A DNA stretch of 38,656 nucleotides from an uncultured Collinsella sp. (lineage in GTDB: Bacteria > Actinomycetota > Coriobacteriia > Coriobacteriales > Coriobacteriaceae), in assembly GCA_938023705.1 (NCBI GenBank), contig CALJDJ010000037.1, forward strand, positions 1 to 38,656, in the 5' to 3' direction. Within the stretch, counting starts at the first letter, position 1, and the number at the start of each line of letters is the position of its first letter. Shown in pieces: positions 7,738 to 14,861 of the stretch. The notes beneath the pieces are model-generated. The model was given only the letters and a program-made list of their open reading frames with translations, did no database searches and was not told where the DNA came from. A program made the translations under genes and the position numbers.

Positions 7738-8568
7738 ATGGATCGCAGTAAGGTACCTGCCGTTCTATCCATCGCAGGATCCGATTCCAGCGGTGGCGCC
7801 GGCATTCAGGCCGACATCAAGACCATCACGGCGCACCGCCTGTATGCCGAGACGGCCATCACCGCCATCACCGCACAAAACACGCTCGGTGTCACCGCCG
7901 TGCAGAATATCTCCCCTGATATCGTCGCTGCGCAGATCGACGCCGTATTTGACGATATCCGCCCCAGCGCCGTCAAGATCGGCATGGTTTCCTCTGCCGA
8001 GATTATCGAGGTTATCGCCGACCGCCTGAGCGCCTGGAACGCGACAAACGTGGTCGTCGACCCCGTCATGGTAGCCACCTCGGGCGCACGGCTGATTGCC
8101 GAAGATGCCGCCGAGGCGCTCACCCGCCGCCTGTTCCCACTAGCAACCGTCATCACGCCCAATATTCCCGAGGCCATGGCCCTGCTTGACTACGAGGTCG
8201 ACTCCGAGCGCACACAGCAAAATGCTGCCATGCTCCTCACCCGCCGCTTTGGTTGCGCATCCCTCGTTAAGGGTGGGCATCTTGTCAACGAGGCCAACGA
8301 TGTATTGGCCGAACCCGCGCCACTCGATGACGAGGGCAACCATCTGGGCGATCCGCTCACCACGTGGTTCCGCCACAAGCGCATCGAGACCGACAACACA
8401 CACGGCACCGGCTGCACGCTTTCGTCCGCCATCGCCTGCGCGCTGGCCCAGGGCATGGATCTTGCCGATGCCGTCAACGCCGGCAAGGCCTACCTAACCG
8501 GCGCTCTCGCCGCCGGCTTTGACATGGGCAAAGGCTCTGGCCCCGTCAACCACATGTGGCAATATTAA
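7738..8568 (+). CDS. thiD: hydroxymethylpyrimidine / phosphomethylpyrimidine kinase
   Basis: 276-aa ribokinase-fold kinase that phosphorylates HMP and HMP phosphate to HMP pyrophosphate, the step after ThiC. Seen: N-terminal substrate-binding AGSDSSGGAGIQADIKT, the central DPVMVATSGARL, TPNIPEA, and the C-terminal anion-hole and catalytic motif THGTGCTLSSAIA. Length is typical (about 260-280). AGGGAG lies 7 nt before the ATG. It lies 178 nt after thiC in the same direction, with a hairpin and a TATAAT between them, so it may be transcribed separately. No thiE, thiM or thiazole-branch gene is in the window. Confidence 0.96.
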   Translation: MDRSKVPAVLSIAGSDSSGGAGIQADIKTITAHRLYAETAITAITAQNTLGVTAVQNISPDIVAAQIDAVFDDIRPSAVKIGMVSSAEIIEVIADRLSAWNATNVVVDPVMVATSGARLIAEDAAEALTRRLFPLATVITPNIPEAMALLDYEVDSERTQQNAAMLLTRRFGCASLVKGGHLVNEANDVLAEPAPLDDEGNHLGDPLTTWFRHKRIETDNTHGTGCTLSSAIACALAQGMDLADAVNAGKAYLTGALAAGFDMGKGSGPVNHMWQY

Positions 8569-8584
8569 GATTCGCAGCCCAAAA

Positions 8585-8617
8585 CCGCCGCAAAGGGGAC
8601 AGGCACCTTTGCGGTGG
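8585..8617 (+). terminator. hairpin after thiD
   Basis: A 12-bp stem (8585-8596 with 8606-8617, one G-T pair) encloses the loop GGACAGGCA. There is no U-tract. It is placed to end thiD, but the GGGGACAGGCACC core resembles a short palindrome I recall from intergenic regions of many bacteria, so it may be a repeat element that also works as a terminator. Confidence 0.5.
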
Positions 8618-8633
8618 CTCCCACAAACATCTC

Positions 8634-8691
8634 GATCTGTAACAGTAACTCGGCAAAATCGACCCTAGATGTTACAGATCAAGACAAACAA
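8634..8691. repeat. palindromic repeat unit 1
   Basis: A 47-bp unit: GATCTGTAACA (8634-8644) and TGTTACAGATC (8670-8680) are perfect 11-bp inverted repeats around a 25-bp core. The tail AAGACAAACAA (8681-8691) recurs after unit 2. The core ends CTAGA on the right side. No reading frame is present. Confidence 0.8.
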
Positions 8692-8714
8692 TCGATATCG
8701 ACCTAAATAATCTT

Positions 8715-8772
8715 AATCTGTAACATCTAGCCCGTTTTCGGCCTTGGAACTGTTACAGATCAAGACAAACAA
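8715..8772. repeat. palindromic repeat unit 2, core inverted relative to unit 1
   Basis: The same 47-bp design 81 bp downstream: ATCTGTAACA (8716-8725) and TGTTACAGAT (8751-8760), followed by the same AAGACAAACAA tail (8762-8772). Here the TCTAG marker is on the left side of the core, so the inner part is reversed relative to unit 1 although the arms and tail keep their orientation. Confidence 0.8.
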
Positions 8773-8820
8773 ACGAAACAAGCCCCCGCAAGGGGAACTC
8801 TGTGGTGGTTTGGGGCCGTG

Positions 8821-9480
8821 CTACTCACCGAGCATCTCTTGGAGCTTGGCTGCCACGGCATGTCCCAAGCTCTCGTGGCTTTCGGGCATCATATGCAGAT
8901 AGTCGATATCGCCCGGCTCGGCAAACTCGGCGGCATTCAAAAAGTCGCAGCCAAACTGCTCGGCCACGTGCGCATAGTACTCGCCAAAATGTTCAGATGC
9001 CTCGACGGAACGCTCGTCAAAATCGGTCATATATACATCGGCGATCTGCGGCTTGATCTTGATAGGAGCCATCAACAGGATGCGCGGGCAAGGCGCAGCG
9101 TCGGTCCACGGAAACGCGCGGACGGCGCGAATCAGCGCCATGGCGCCACGGGCGATATCGGAAGCTGTCACGTTAAAGACCGTCTTACAGTCGTTGGTGC
9201 CCAGCATGATCACAATGGCGTCCAGCGGCTTATGGGCCTCGAGCAGCATCGGAAGCGCGCGAATGCCGTTGAGGTTGGTGTCCAGATGGCACATATCGTC
9301 GCGCACCGTCGTGCGACCATTTAGACCTTCCTCAATCACATGCCAACCCTCACCCAGGTCACGCTGCACCACACCGCACCAGCGCACATCCTGCGCATAG
9401 CGCACTGCGGTGCCGTCGCGCATACCCGCCGGATCATAGCCATAGGTGTTGCTGTCACCAAAGCACAGAACGTTTTTCAT
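8821..9480 (-). CDS. SGNH/GDSL-family esterase
   Basis: 219-aa serine hydrolase of the SGNH superfamily, cytoplasmic by appearance (no signal peptide). Seen: block I FGDSNTYGYDP with the nucleophile Ser at residue 10, block II GLNGRT with the oxyanion Gly, block III GTNDCK with the oxyanion Asn, and a C-terminal DIDYLHMMPESHESLG supplying the Asp/His pair. The overall pattern is closest to arylesterases/acyltransferases such as the M. smegmatis acyltransferase; substrate unknown. GGGGAG precedes the ATG. It follows the PARG-like gene on the same strand but is separated from it by a terminator, so it likely has its own promoter. Confidence 0.9.
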   Translation of the reverse strand: MKNVLCFGDSNTYGYDPAGMRDGTAVRYAQDVRWCGVVQRDLGEGWHVIEEGLNGRTTVRDDMCHLDTNLNGIRALPMLLEAHKPLDAIVIMLGTNDCKTVFNVTASDIARGAMALIRAVRAFPWTDAAPCPRILLMAPIKIKPQIADVYMTDFDERSVEASEHFGEYYAHVAEQFGCDFLNAAEFAEPGDIDYLHMMPESHESLGHAVAAKLQEMLGE

Positions 9481-9499
9481 TTTGAGCTCCCCATTCTGT

Positions 9500-9535
9500 A
9501 AAAAGCCGGCGGGGGCGATCCCTCCCGTCGGCTTG
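9500..9535 (-). terminator. terminator after the PARG-like gene
   Basis: On the minus strand a GC-rich stem begins AAGCCGACGGG and ends CGCCGGCTTTTT, giving a stable hairpin followed by five T. It starts about 25 nt past the stop at 9559 and separates this gene from the esterase gene. Confidence 0.85.
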
Positions 9536-9558
9536 GCATATCAAATCGCGCGCACCAC

Positions 9559-10692
9559 TTACAGGTACTTGCGCCAGTCGTCCTCGTCCTCATCGTCCTC
9601 GGCTGCTGCCTGGGCCTGCTCGGCGGCACGAGCGGCTGCGGCGCGAGCGGCAACCTGGGCATAGGACTCTTCGTTGCGCTCGGGGAACTTTGCCAGCACG
9701 TGCTCGAACTTGGCAAAGTCCTGGTCCCAGCGCGTAGAAGGCACGGCAAAGAAGACCTGCTTGACCTTGAAGTCGCCCGACGCGAGCTCCTTGCGGAAGA
9801 GCTCGGCCACGGCCTCGGCGTCAAAGCCGTTGTTCTCACAGCCCCAAGCACCCAGCACGAGTTTCTCGCGGCCCAGCTCGTCGCAAATGGCAAGCACAAA
9901 GCGGATGCGATCGCGCAGAGCGTCAAGCAAGGCATCGTCGCTCACGCGGTACTCCTGGCGAGCACGCTTGGCGTTGGGTGCAGCGGCGACGATTACGTCG
10001 GCATAGGCGTGCACATGGTTACGGTCGAAGCGCACCGCGGGCACCACCAGCGCACGGTTGCGGTACAGCTCACAGTTGATGTTGCGGCGACGGTTCTCGC
10101 CGTACCATTTACGCTGCTTATCGAGAACGTTGTACAGATACGAATCGGCGCACAGCGTGGCCTCCTGGCCCAGATAGCCCTGGATGTAGCCACCGCCCGG
10201 GTTGGTGAACGAGGCAAAGGCGAGTACGGCCATGTCGCAGAACTGCGCGTAGCCTCGGCCGTTATCCAGAATGGCCTGCGTGGCAGAGGCGTCGAGCACA
10301 GTGACCTCGGGCGGGACCGGAGCGGGCTCCTCGGCGGCAGGCGCGGGCTCGGTCTCCGCGGCCTCCTCTGCGGGCGCAGGCTCGGCCACGGCCTCGGTCT
10401 CGGCGGACGCAACCTCAGCGGTCTCGACCTCGGCGGCCTCAGACTCCTCGGCAACCTGCTCCTCAGCAGCCACTGCCTTCTGGACCTTGGCCCTCATCGC
10501 CGCGACAAAACCGGCAGGCATACCATCGAACTCGCGCACGCCGGCAAGCGAACGCTCGATGTCCTTGGCGCAGGCCTCGGACACAGCCGTCACATGGCGC
10601 TCGGCGGCCTTCGCACGCGCCTCGCGCTTGGGATTGGACTGACCCGCTCGGTTGGACCTGCGGTTACGGTTCCTGTTGTCGACGTCTGCCAT
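9559..10692 (-). CDS. PARG-like macrodomain protein (TIGR02452 type)
   Basis: 377-aa protein. The C-terminal part (about 125-345) matches the microbial poly(ADP-ribose) glycohydrolase-like family TIGR02452/DUF2263: LDASATQAILDNG, FASFTNPGGGYIQGYLGQEATLC (the GGG...QE loop), and a late macrodomain block LVLGAWGCENNGFD. The family signature ends QEE, where the second Glu is catalytic in bacterial PARG; here it reads QEA, with Ala from a clear GCC codon. So ADP-ribose binding is likely but classical glycohydrolase activity is doubtful, unless this is a subfamily variant. Residues 1-60 are basic and Arg/Asn-rich; about 70-125 is a low-complexity Ala/Glu/Pro linker. The C-terminus is a coiled Ala-rich segment ending in an acidic tail (EDDEDEDDWRKYL). 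The ATG at 10692 has GGAAAGG upstream. Confidence 0.82.
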   Translation of the reverse strand: MADVDNRNRNRRSNRAGQSNPKREARAKAAERHVTAVSEACAKDIERSLAGVREFDGMPAGFVAAMRAKVQKAVAAEEQVAEESEAAEVETAEVASAETEAVAEPAPAEEAAETEPAPAAEEPAPVPPEVTVLDASATQAILDNGRGYAQFCDMAVLAFASFTNPGGGYIQGYLGQEATLCADSYLYNVLDKQRKWYGENRRRNINCELYRNRALVVPAVRFDRNHVHAYADVIVAAAPNAKRARQEYRVSDDALLDALRDRIRFVLAICDELGREKLVLGAWGCENNGFDAEAVAELFRKELASGDFKVKQVFFAVPSTRWDQDFAKFEHVLAKFPERNEESYAQVAARAAAARAAEQAQAAAEDDEDEDDWRKYL

Positions 10693-10757
10693 ACATGGCC
10701 ACCTTTCCTGTCGCTGCCGCTATCGGCTTTTCCCATCCATGATACCCCGCCGCGCAC

Positions 10758-10785
10758 AAAAAAGACGGACCCGAAGGACCGCCTT
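10758..10785 (-). terminator. terminator after the Bax-inhibitor-1 gene
   Basis: On the minus strand AGGCGGTCC-TTCG-GGTCCGTCT forms a hairpin with a tetraloop (one T-T mismatch), followed directly by TTTTTT. It lies about 50 nt past the stop at 10833 and separates this gene from the PARG-like gene. Confidence 0.9.
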
Positions 10786-10832
10786 TCGCATCGTTTTACC
10801 GTGTCCGGCAGGAAGCATCGCAATGCCGCGCT

Positions 10833-11528
10833 TTAATCGCGACGGCCGAGGATGTTCAGAATGCGCAGGAACACGTTGATGATGTCCACGAACAGGTTGG
10901 ATGCCATAAGCACGGCGTTGGGCAGCGTGGGCGGCACCGTCGTTGCCACATAGGTGTCGTAGCCGATGAAGCCGGCGAACACCACAATCACGATCAGGTC
11001 GGTAATGGACTGCGAAACGCCCATGAACATCAGCACGATCTCGACCAGAATCGTGGCAAGCAGGATGCCAAAACCAATGCCATACACACGCTGGAAGAAC
11101 TTGGGGAAGGTCACGCCCAGCGCGCCAAAGACAAAGGTGATGGCGGCCGTGGCGATAAAGGCGGTGTTAATGGTAGGCAGGTCGTAGTTGGCAAGACCAA
11201 ACGACGCCGTCAGACCAAAGGTGCTCGCAAAGGCCACGTAGCCCACGAGTGACAGGCCCACGGACTGTTTGCTGGCAGCAGCCGACATCATGACCATGCC
11301 GACGATGGTCAAAATAAATGAGCCAAAGACCAGCGGCAAAGCGGCACCGCTCATCATCATGCGCGCAAACGACATGGTGCTCGTAAAATAGGCGCCGGCG
11401 CCCATGGCGCAAAAGCCCAAAAAGATCAGAGCAGACATGACAAGGTTGTACGCGCGCGGCGACATCTCCTTGGCACGGCTTGCGCCGGTCTCGATGGGGC
11501 CGTTCTGATAGCCCTGGATATCGTTCAT
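10833..11528 (-). CDS. Bax inhibitor-1 / YccA family membrane protein
   Basis: 231-aa integral membrane protein of the BI-1 (UPF0005, TMBIM) family with about seven hydrophobic helices from residue 30 onward. Seen: a short polar N-terminus, tandem hydrophobic segments, the C-terminal GYDTY signature in the penultimate loop, and NLFVDIINVFLRILNILG before a short basic end. Family knowledge: related bacterial proteins (BsYetJ) act as pH-sensitive calcium leak channels; E. coli YccA modulates FtsH. The function here is inferred only by family. The ATG at 11528 has AAAGGA upstream. Terminators on both sides point to a single-gene unit. Confidence 0.92.
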   Translation of the reverse strand: MNDIQGYQNGPIETGASRAKEMSPRAYNLVMSALIFLGFCAMGAGAYFTSTMSFARMMMSGAALPLVFGSFILTIVGMVMMSAAASKQSVGLSLVGYVAFASTFGLTASFGLANYDLPTINTAFIATAAITFVFGALGVTFPKFFQRVYGIGFGILLATILVEIVLMFMGVSQSITDLIVIVVFAGFIGYDTYVATTVPPTLPNAVLMASNLFVDIINVFLRILNILGRRD

Positions 11529-11542
11529 AATTTCGTCCTTTC

Positions 11543-11563
11543 AAAAAGCACCGCGACGGCGCC
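11543..11563 (-). terminator. terminator after the small conserved gene
   Basis: On the minus strand GGCGCCG-TCG-CGGTGCT forms a 7-bp stem with G-T pairs, followed by TTTTTG. It lies between the gene ending at 11609 and the BI-1 start, close to the latter's ribosome site. Confidence 0.6.
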
Positions 11564-11608
11564 GTAGCTGACAAGTTTCCTGCCATTGTACCCGAACGCC
11601 ACGCGTTC

Positions 11609-11947
11609 TTACCTGCGGCGCTCGCCCTCAAGCGTACGATCAAACGCCCAAACCCACCAACGCATCACGTGTGCCTGCGAGCCGTCCGCCCGCTCGCGCG
11701 TCTGGTCCTCCAGATACAACTCGGTCGCGTGCCCGCCAAAACGCACCTTATAGGTTGCCGTACGAATGCCGTGAACCGTCAGGCCAAACCCAGTGGTCGA
11801 GACAATCTCGTCAATCGTAAAGCAACGACCGTCGACCCAGCAGACGGTGACCGGCACGACCTGTCCGCCCGCGAGGATGCGAGCCACGACGTCCACATAC
11901 TGCTTGTGCACGCGCCGAGTTTTGCCATCTGTCTGTCGATATTCCAT
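11609..11947 (-). CDS. small conserved protein of unknown function
   Basis: 112-aa soluble protein without signal or membrane segment. The pattern PVTVCWVDGRCFTIDEIV, then G-rich turns, YKVRFGGHATELYLED and a Trp-rich end (RWWVWAFD), resembles a small uncharacterised family I recall from Firmicutes with W-x-DGR-x-F-x-ID and a final W-[FW]-V. No catalytic residues are evident and the function is unknown. The ATG at 11947 lies 7 nt after a strong -10 box, so the mRNA may begin at the start codon; AGGAGG sits only 1 nt from the ATG, too close for normal use. An in-frame ATG at 11968 lies inside the promoter spacer and is unlikely. Confidence 0.75.
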   Translation of the reverse strand: MEYRQTDGKTRRVHKQYVDVVARILAGGQVVPVTVCWVDGRCFTIDEIVSTTGFGLTVHGIRTATYKVRFGGHATELYLEDQTRERADGSQAHVMRWWVWAFDRTLEGERRR

Positions 11948-11954
11948 GCCTCCT

Positions 11955-11984
11955 ATTATCGAACGCATGTTTGCATGTTGTAAA
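11955..11984 (-). promoter_or_regulatory. promoter of the small conserved gene
   Basis: On the minus strand TTTACA (11984-11979), an 18-nt spacer and GATAAT (11960-11955) make a good sigma-A type promoter. The expected transcription start is 6-8 nt past the -10 box, at or within 1 nt of the ATG at 11947. Confidence 0.6.
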
Positions 11985-12197
11985 GCGAACAGGCTGTGGT
12001 TTTGGGGTGTCGGAGCGATCGCATGTGTCCGCATGGCGTGTTAGCAAAAAGAACACCCGCGGTCAACAGGGATTATATTCAATTTTAGTGCCAAAAAATT
12101 CACTGCTCCCATCAGAACTCGGTAAAGAAACCCGCAGGAGGTGATACGATTTATCATGTTTCTGTAACGTGCCTGCAAACTTCGAGAAAGCCCATAT

Positions 12198-13247
12198 ATG
12201 GACGTAACGTTCTCAACCTTCCTCGGCCAACTTGTGTCGAACCCAGTCCTTGCCGTCACCGTGATCCTCGCGCTCGGCGCCATCTTCGTCAATGGATGGA
12301 CCGACGCACCCAACGCCATCGCGACCTGCGTCACTACGCGTTGCATGCCCGCCCGCGCCGCCATTCTCATGAGTGCCGCATTCAACTTCTTGGGCGTGCT
12401 CATCATGACGCACTTTAACGCGAGCGTCGCCAACACCATCTCCCATATTGTCGACTTTGGCGGAAACAGCACCATGGCGCTCGCCTGTCTGTGCGCGGCG
12501 CTGTTCTCCATCGTCGTCTACGGCGCCACAGCGTCGCGTTTTGGCATCCCCACCTCGCAAAGCCACAGCCTTATCGCCGGCCTGACCGGTGCCGCCATCG
12601 CCCTCGGCGGTGCGAGCAGCGTCAACGTCCACGAGTGGATGAAGGTCATCTACGGCCTGGCGCTCTCCATCGGTCTGGGCTTTGTCATGGGCTGGGTCCT
12701 GTGCAAGCTCGTCTCGATTCTTTTCGCCGCCGCCAACAGGCGACGTGCCAATGTCTTCTTTAAATACGCTCAGATCGCGAGCGCTGCGGCCATGAGCTTT
12801 ATGCACGGCGCGCAGGATGGACAGAAGTTCATCGGCGTGCTCTTTTTAGGCGTGGCCTTTGCCAGCGGCCAGACGAGCGTCGGCGATGCCGGCATCCCCA
12901 TCTGGATTATGCTGCTATGCTCGGCCACCATGGGCATCGGCACCAGCGTGGGCGGCGAGCGCATCATCAAGTCCGTTGGCCAGAGCATGGTCAAGCTCGA
13001 AAAGTACCAGGGCTTCTCCGCCGACCTGGCGGGCGCCGCGAACCTGCTGCTTGCCACCCTTACCGGCATCCCCGTGTCCTCCACGCACATCAAGACCTGC
13101 GCCATCATGGGCGTCGGTGCCGTCAAACGCCTCTCGGCCATCAACTTCGGCGTCGTCAAGGACATGATGTTCACCTGGTTCTTCACCTTCCCCGCCTGCG
13201 GACTCATCAGCTTTGTCATGGCCAAGCTGTTCATGATGTTCATCTAA
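12198..13247 (+). CDS. pit: PiT family inorganic phosphate transporter
   Basis: 349-aa membrane protein of the PiT family, a low-affinity phosphate:cation symporter in the cytoplasmic membrane. The two family repeats are visible: NGWTDAPNAIATCV near residue 33 with GIPTSQSHSLIAG, and in the second half the degenerate FMHGAQDGQKFIGV with GIPVSSTHIKT. About 9-10 hydrophobic helices; the short length (about 350 aa) is typical of Gram-positive PiT proteins lacking the large central loop. The ribosome site is weak (GAGAAAG). It is followed 67 nt later by a DUF47 gene, its usual partner. Confidence 0.95.
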   Translation: MDVTFSTFLGQLVSNPVLAVTVILALGAIFVNGWTDAPNAIATCVTTRCMPARAAILMSAAFNFLGVLIMTHFNASVANTISHIVDFGGNSTMALACLCAALFSIVVYGATASRFGIPTSQSHSLIAGLTGAAIALGGASSVNVHEWMKVIYGLALSIGLGFVMGWVLCKLVSILFAAANRRRANVFFKYAQIASAAAMSFMHGAQDGQKFIGVLFLGVAFASGQTSVGDAGIPIWIMLLCSATMGIGTSVGGERIIKSVGQSMVKLEKYQGFSADLAGAANLLLATLTGIPVSSTHIKTCAIMGVGAVKRLSAINFGVVKDMMFTWFFTFPACGLISFVMAKLFMMFI

Positions 13248-13314
13248 TCAAACCGAACGTCCATCCGGACCGTAACACCTCACCCCCCCGTCTTCGCCTC
13301 GAAAGGACCCACTC

Positions 13315-13938
13315 ATGGCAAAGAAACCCGATTCGTTCTACTTTGACAACTACGTCGCCTGCGCCGACCTCGCCGTCCAGGCCGCCGAGCTGCTTACCAA
13401 GATTTTCGAGAACTTCGATCCCGCAAAGATTCACGATATGCTCGACAAGATGCATGCGATCGAGCATGCGGCCGACAAGAAGCACCATGAGCTTGAGGAC
13501 GCCCTGCTCACCGCCTTTATCACCCCGCTTGAGCGCGAGGATCTGGACCTGATGAGCTGCTCGCTCGACACCGTGCTCGACCGCATCGAGGGCGTCGTGC
13601 AGCGCGTCTACTTCACCAACATCCAGAGCATCCATCCCGATGCCATCGTGATCGCCCACAAGGTGACCGACGCCTGCCGCGCCATGAAAGACCTGATGGT
13701 CGAGCTGCCTAACTACCGCAAGTCCAAAACGCTGCGCGAGCTCGTCATCCAGATCAACACCATCGAGTCCGAGGCCGACGAGCTCTATATCAACGCCATG
13801 CGTAACCTGCACGTTAACGGCAAGGACCCGCTCGAGGTCATCGCTTGGCGTGACGTGTACGCCTTCCTGGAGTACTGCGCCGACTGCTGCGAGAATGTGG
13901 CCGATGTCGTGGATTCGATTGTCATGAAGAACAGTTAA
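13315..13938 (+). CDS. DUF47 (PhoU-like) phosphate transport accessory protein
   Basis: 207-aa cytoplasmic all-helical protein of the DUF47/UPF0111 family, distantly related to PhoU. Seen: FYFDNYVACADLAVQAAELL at the N-terminus, the repeated helical pattern IEHAADKKHHELEDALLTAFITPLEREDL, and the second-half copy IESEADELYINAMRNL followed by KDPLEVIAWRDVYAFLEYCADCCENVADVV. E-x-x-D/A-D-x-x-H patterns are the probable metal-binding residues. Family knowledge: encoded next to pit genes and thought to regulate or assist transport. GAAAGGA precedes the ATG. The gene directly follows pit, and a large palindrome begins at its stop codon. Confidence 0.93.
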   Translation: MAKKPDSFYFDNYVACADLAVQAAELLTKIFENFDPAKIHDMLDKMHAIEHAADKKHHELEDALLTAFITPLEREDLDLMSCSLDTVLDRIEGVVQRVYFTNIQSIHPDAIVIAHKVTDACRAMKDLMVELPNYRKSKTLRELVIQINTIESEADELYINAMRNLHVNGKDPLEVIAWRDVYAFLEYCADCCENVADVVDSIVMKNS

Positions 13939-14057
13939 TTGGGGGTACGTGTCCCGGCGGCGAAGGGCCGGCCACGGTTTGCTTTCTCACTCCGGCTGCT
14001 TTGCAGAGTCGTTCGAAAGTAAACCGTGGCCGGCCCTTCGCCTTACGTACCACAATT
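13937..14057. repeat. 121-bp near-perfect palindrome
   Basis: The arms 13959-13986 and 14015-14042 are complementary over 28 positions, the only exception being one G-T pair. Outer arms AATTG and GGTACGT at the left match ACGTACC and CAATT at the right, separated by an unpaired 8-9 nt stretch. The centre holds ACT...CTGC-TTT-GCAG-AGT, a small nested stem. It begins at the DUF47 stop codon. It may work as a terminator for pit-DUF47, but there is no U-tract, and the size suggests a mobile or dispersed palindromic element. Confidence 0.85.
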
Positions 14058-14063
14058 GGGAAC

Positions 14064-14190
14064 TTTGGCTGATAGATTTAGCGCGATGGGGGTTTGGCTG
14101 AAGGGACCTATGGTACCCGTTCGGACACCTTGGCCCTTGATGAGCGTTTGGCTGATTGCTGCTTTGGGTACTGTTTGGGTTACTTTGGGT
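14064..14190 (+). repeat. short direct repeats upstream of the nitroreductase gene
   Basis: TTTGGCTGA occurs three times (14064-14072, 14093-14101, 14147-14155). TTTGGGT then occurs three times at 10-11 bp spacing (14163-14169, 14174-14180, 14184-14190). The near-helical spacing of the second set would place the copies on one DNA face, as in operator arrays. The whole stretch is rich in G+T on the plus strand. Confidence 0.55.
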
Positions 14191-14221
14191 TTGTTTGATT
14201 TTTAATTGTTGGAGGGCTTGT

Positions 14222-14752
14222 ATGTCTTATTTGGATCTGGCTCGGTCTCGGTATTCTTGTCGCGAGTTTGAGAATCGTTCTGTTGAGCAAGCTGTGGTGG
14301 ATGCCGTTGTTGAGGCTGGGCGGATTGCTCCTTCTGCTTGTAATAATCATCCTTCTCGTGTGATGGTGCTGGATACGCCTGAGCTGTTGGAGAAGGCTGC
14401 TGCTTGTCAGCCTCGGTTTGCTCGTGATGGGTCTATCTTTGGAGCTCCGCTTGTCTTCCTTATTTGCAGCGTTACCGATGATGCTTGGGTGCGCCCGTAT
14501 GACCAGATGAATTCCAGTGAAATCGATACGTCCATAGTGTGCGATCAGATGATGATGGAGGCCACCGAGCAGGGCCTGGGAACGTGTTGGGTATGCCATT
14601 TTAAGCCCGAGGTGGCACAGGAGCAGTTCAACCTGCCCGAGGGCGTCTATCCCTATCACATGCTCGTCTGCGGATATCCTGCCGACCACATCGCCGATTC
14701 CGAGCATCGCGAGGCCCGTACCATTCCCCTCTCCGACTTCCTCCTCAAGTAG
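14222..14752 (+). CDS. nitroreductase family FMN-binding protein
   Basis: 176-aa flavoprotein of the nitroreductase superfamily, likely using FMN and NAD(P)H; substrate unknown. Seen: SRYSCREFENRSVEQ with the FMN-phosphate Arg residues, AGRIAPSACNNHPSRVMVL, and the later EATEQGLGTCWVC with a GYP near the end. Length is that of the short dimeric nitroreductases. The ATG at 14222 has GGAGGG 6-7 nt upstream; an in-frame ATG at 14156 would add a hydrophobic run coded by the GT-rich repeats and is rejected. The first 80 or so codons mostly end in T or G (TCT, GCT, CGG, TTG), unlike the C-ending codons of the last 60 and of neighbouring genes. A terminator follows. Confidence 0.9.
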   Translation: MSYLDLARSRYSCREFENRSVEQAVVDAVVEAGRIAPSACNNHPSRVMVLDTPELLEKAAACQPRFARDGSIFGAPLVFLICSVTDDAWVRPYDQMNSSEIDTSIVCDQMMMEATEQGLGTCWVCHFKPEVAQEQFNLPEGVYPYHMLVCGYPADHIADSEHREARTIPLSDFLLK

Positions 14753-14799
14753 ATTTTGGGACATGCCCTAAAACCTATCCTTGACCGCTCACCGGTTCG

Positions 14800-14837
14800 C
14801 CGAGTTCTGCGCCACTATGTGCAGGGCTCGGTTTTTT
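14800..14837 (+). terminator. terminator after the nitroreductase gene
   Basis: CCGAGTTCTGC (14800-14810) pairs with GCAGGGCTCGG (14821-14831), two G-T pairs included, followed by TTTTTT. It is a clear intrinsic terminator. Confidence 0.9.
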
Positions 14838-14861
14838 ATGTTGCGCGCCCCGGTACAGTCA

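Noticed and set aside
8634..8772. Possible CRISPR array
   Set aside because: Only two units, the repeats are themselves palindromic with different cores, and there are no cas genes in the window.
8783..8796. CCCC-GCAA-GGGG as a terminator for the esterase gene
   Set aside because: Only a 4-bp stem and an interrupted T-rich tail on the minus strand; too weak to annotate.
12155..12169. Tiny open frame after AGGAGG upstream of pit
   Set aside because: Good ribosome-like site but it encodes only three residues; no support for a leader peptide.
14156..14221. N-terminal extension of the nitroreductase
   Set aside because: It would be a hydrophobic run coded by GT-rich repeats; a good ribosome site sits before the ATG at 14222, and the family N-terminus begins there.
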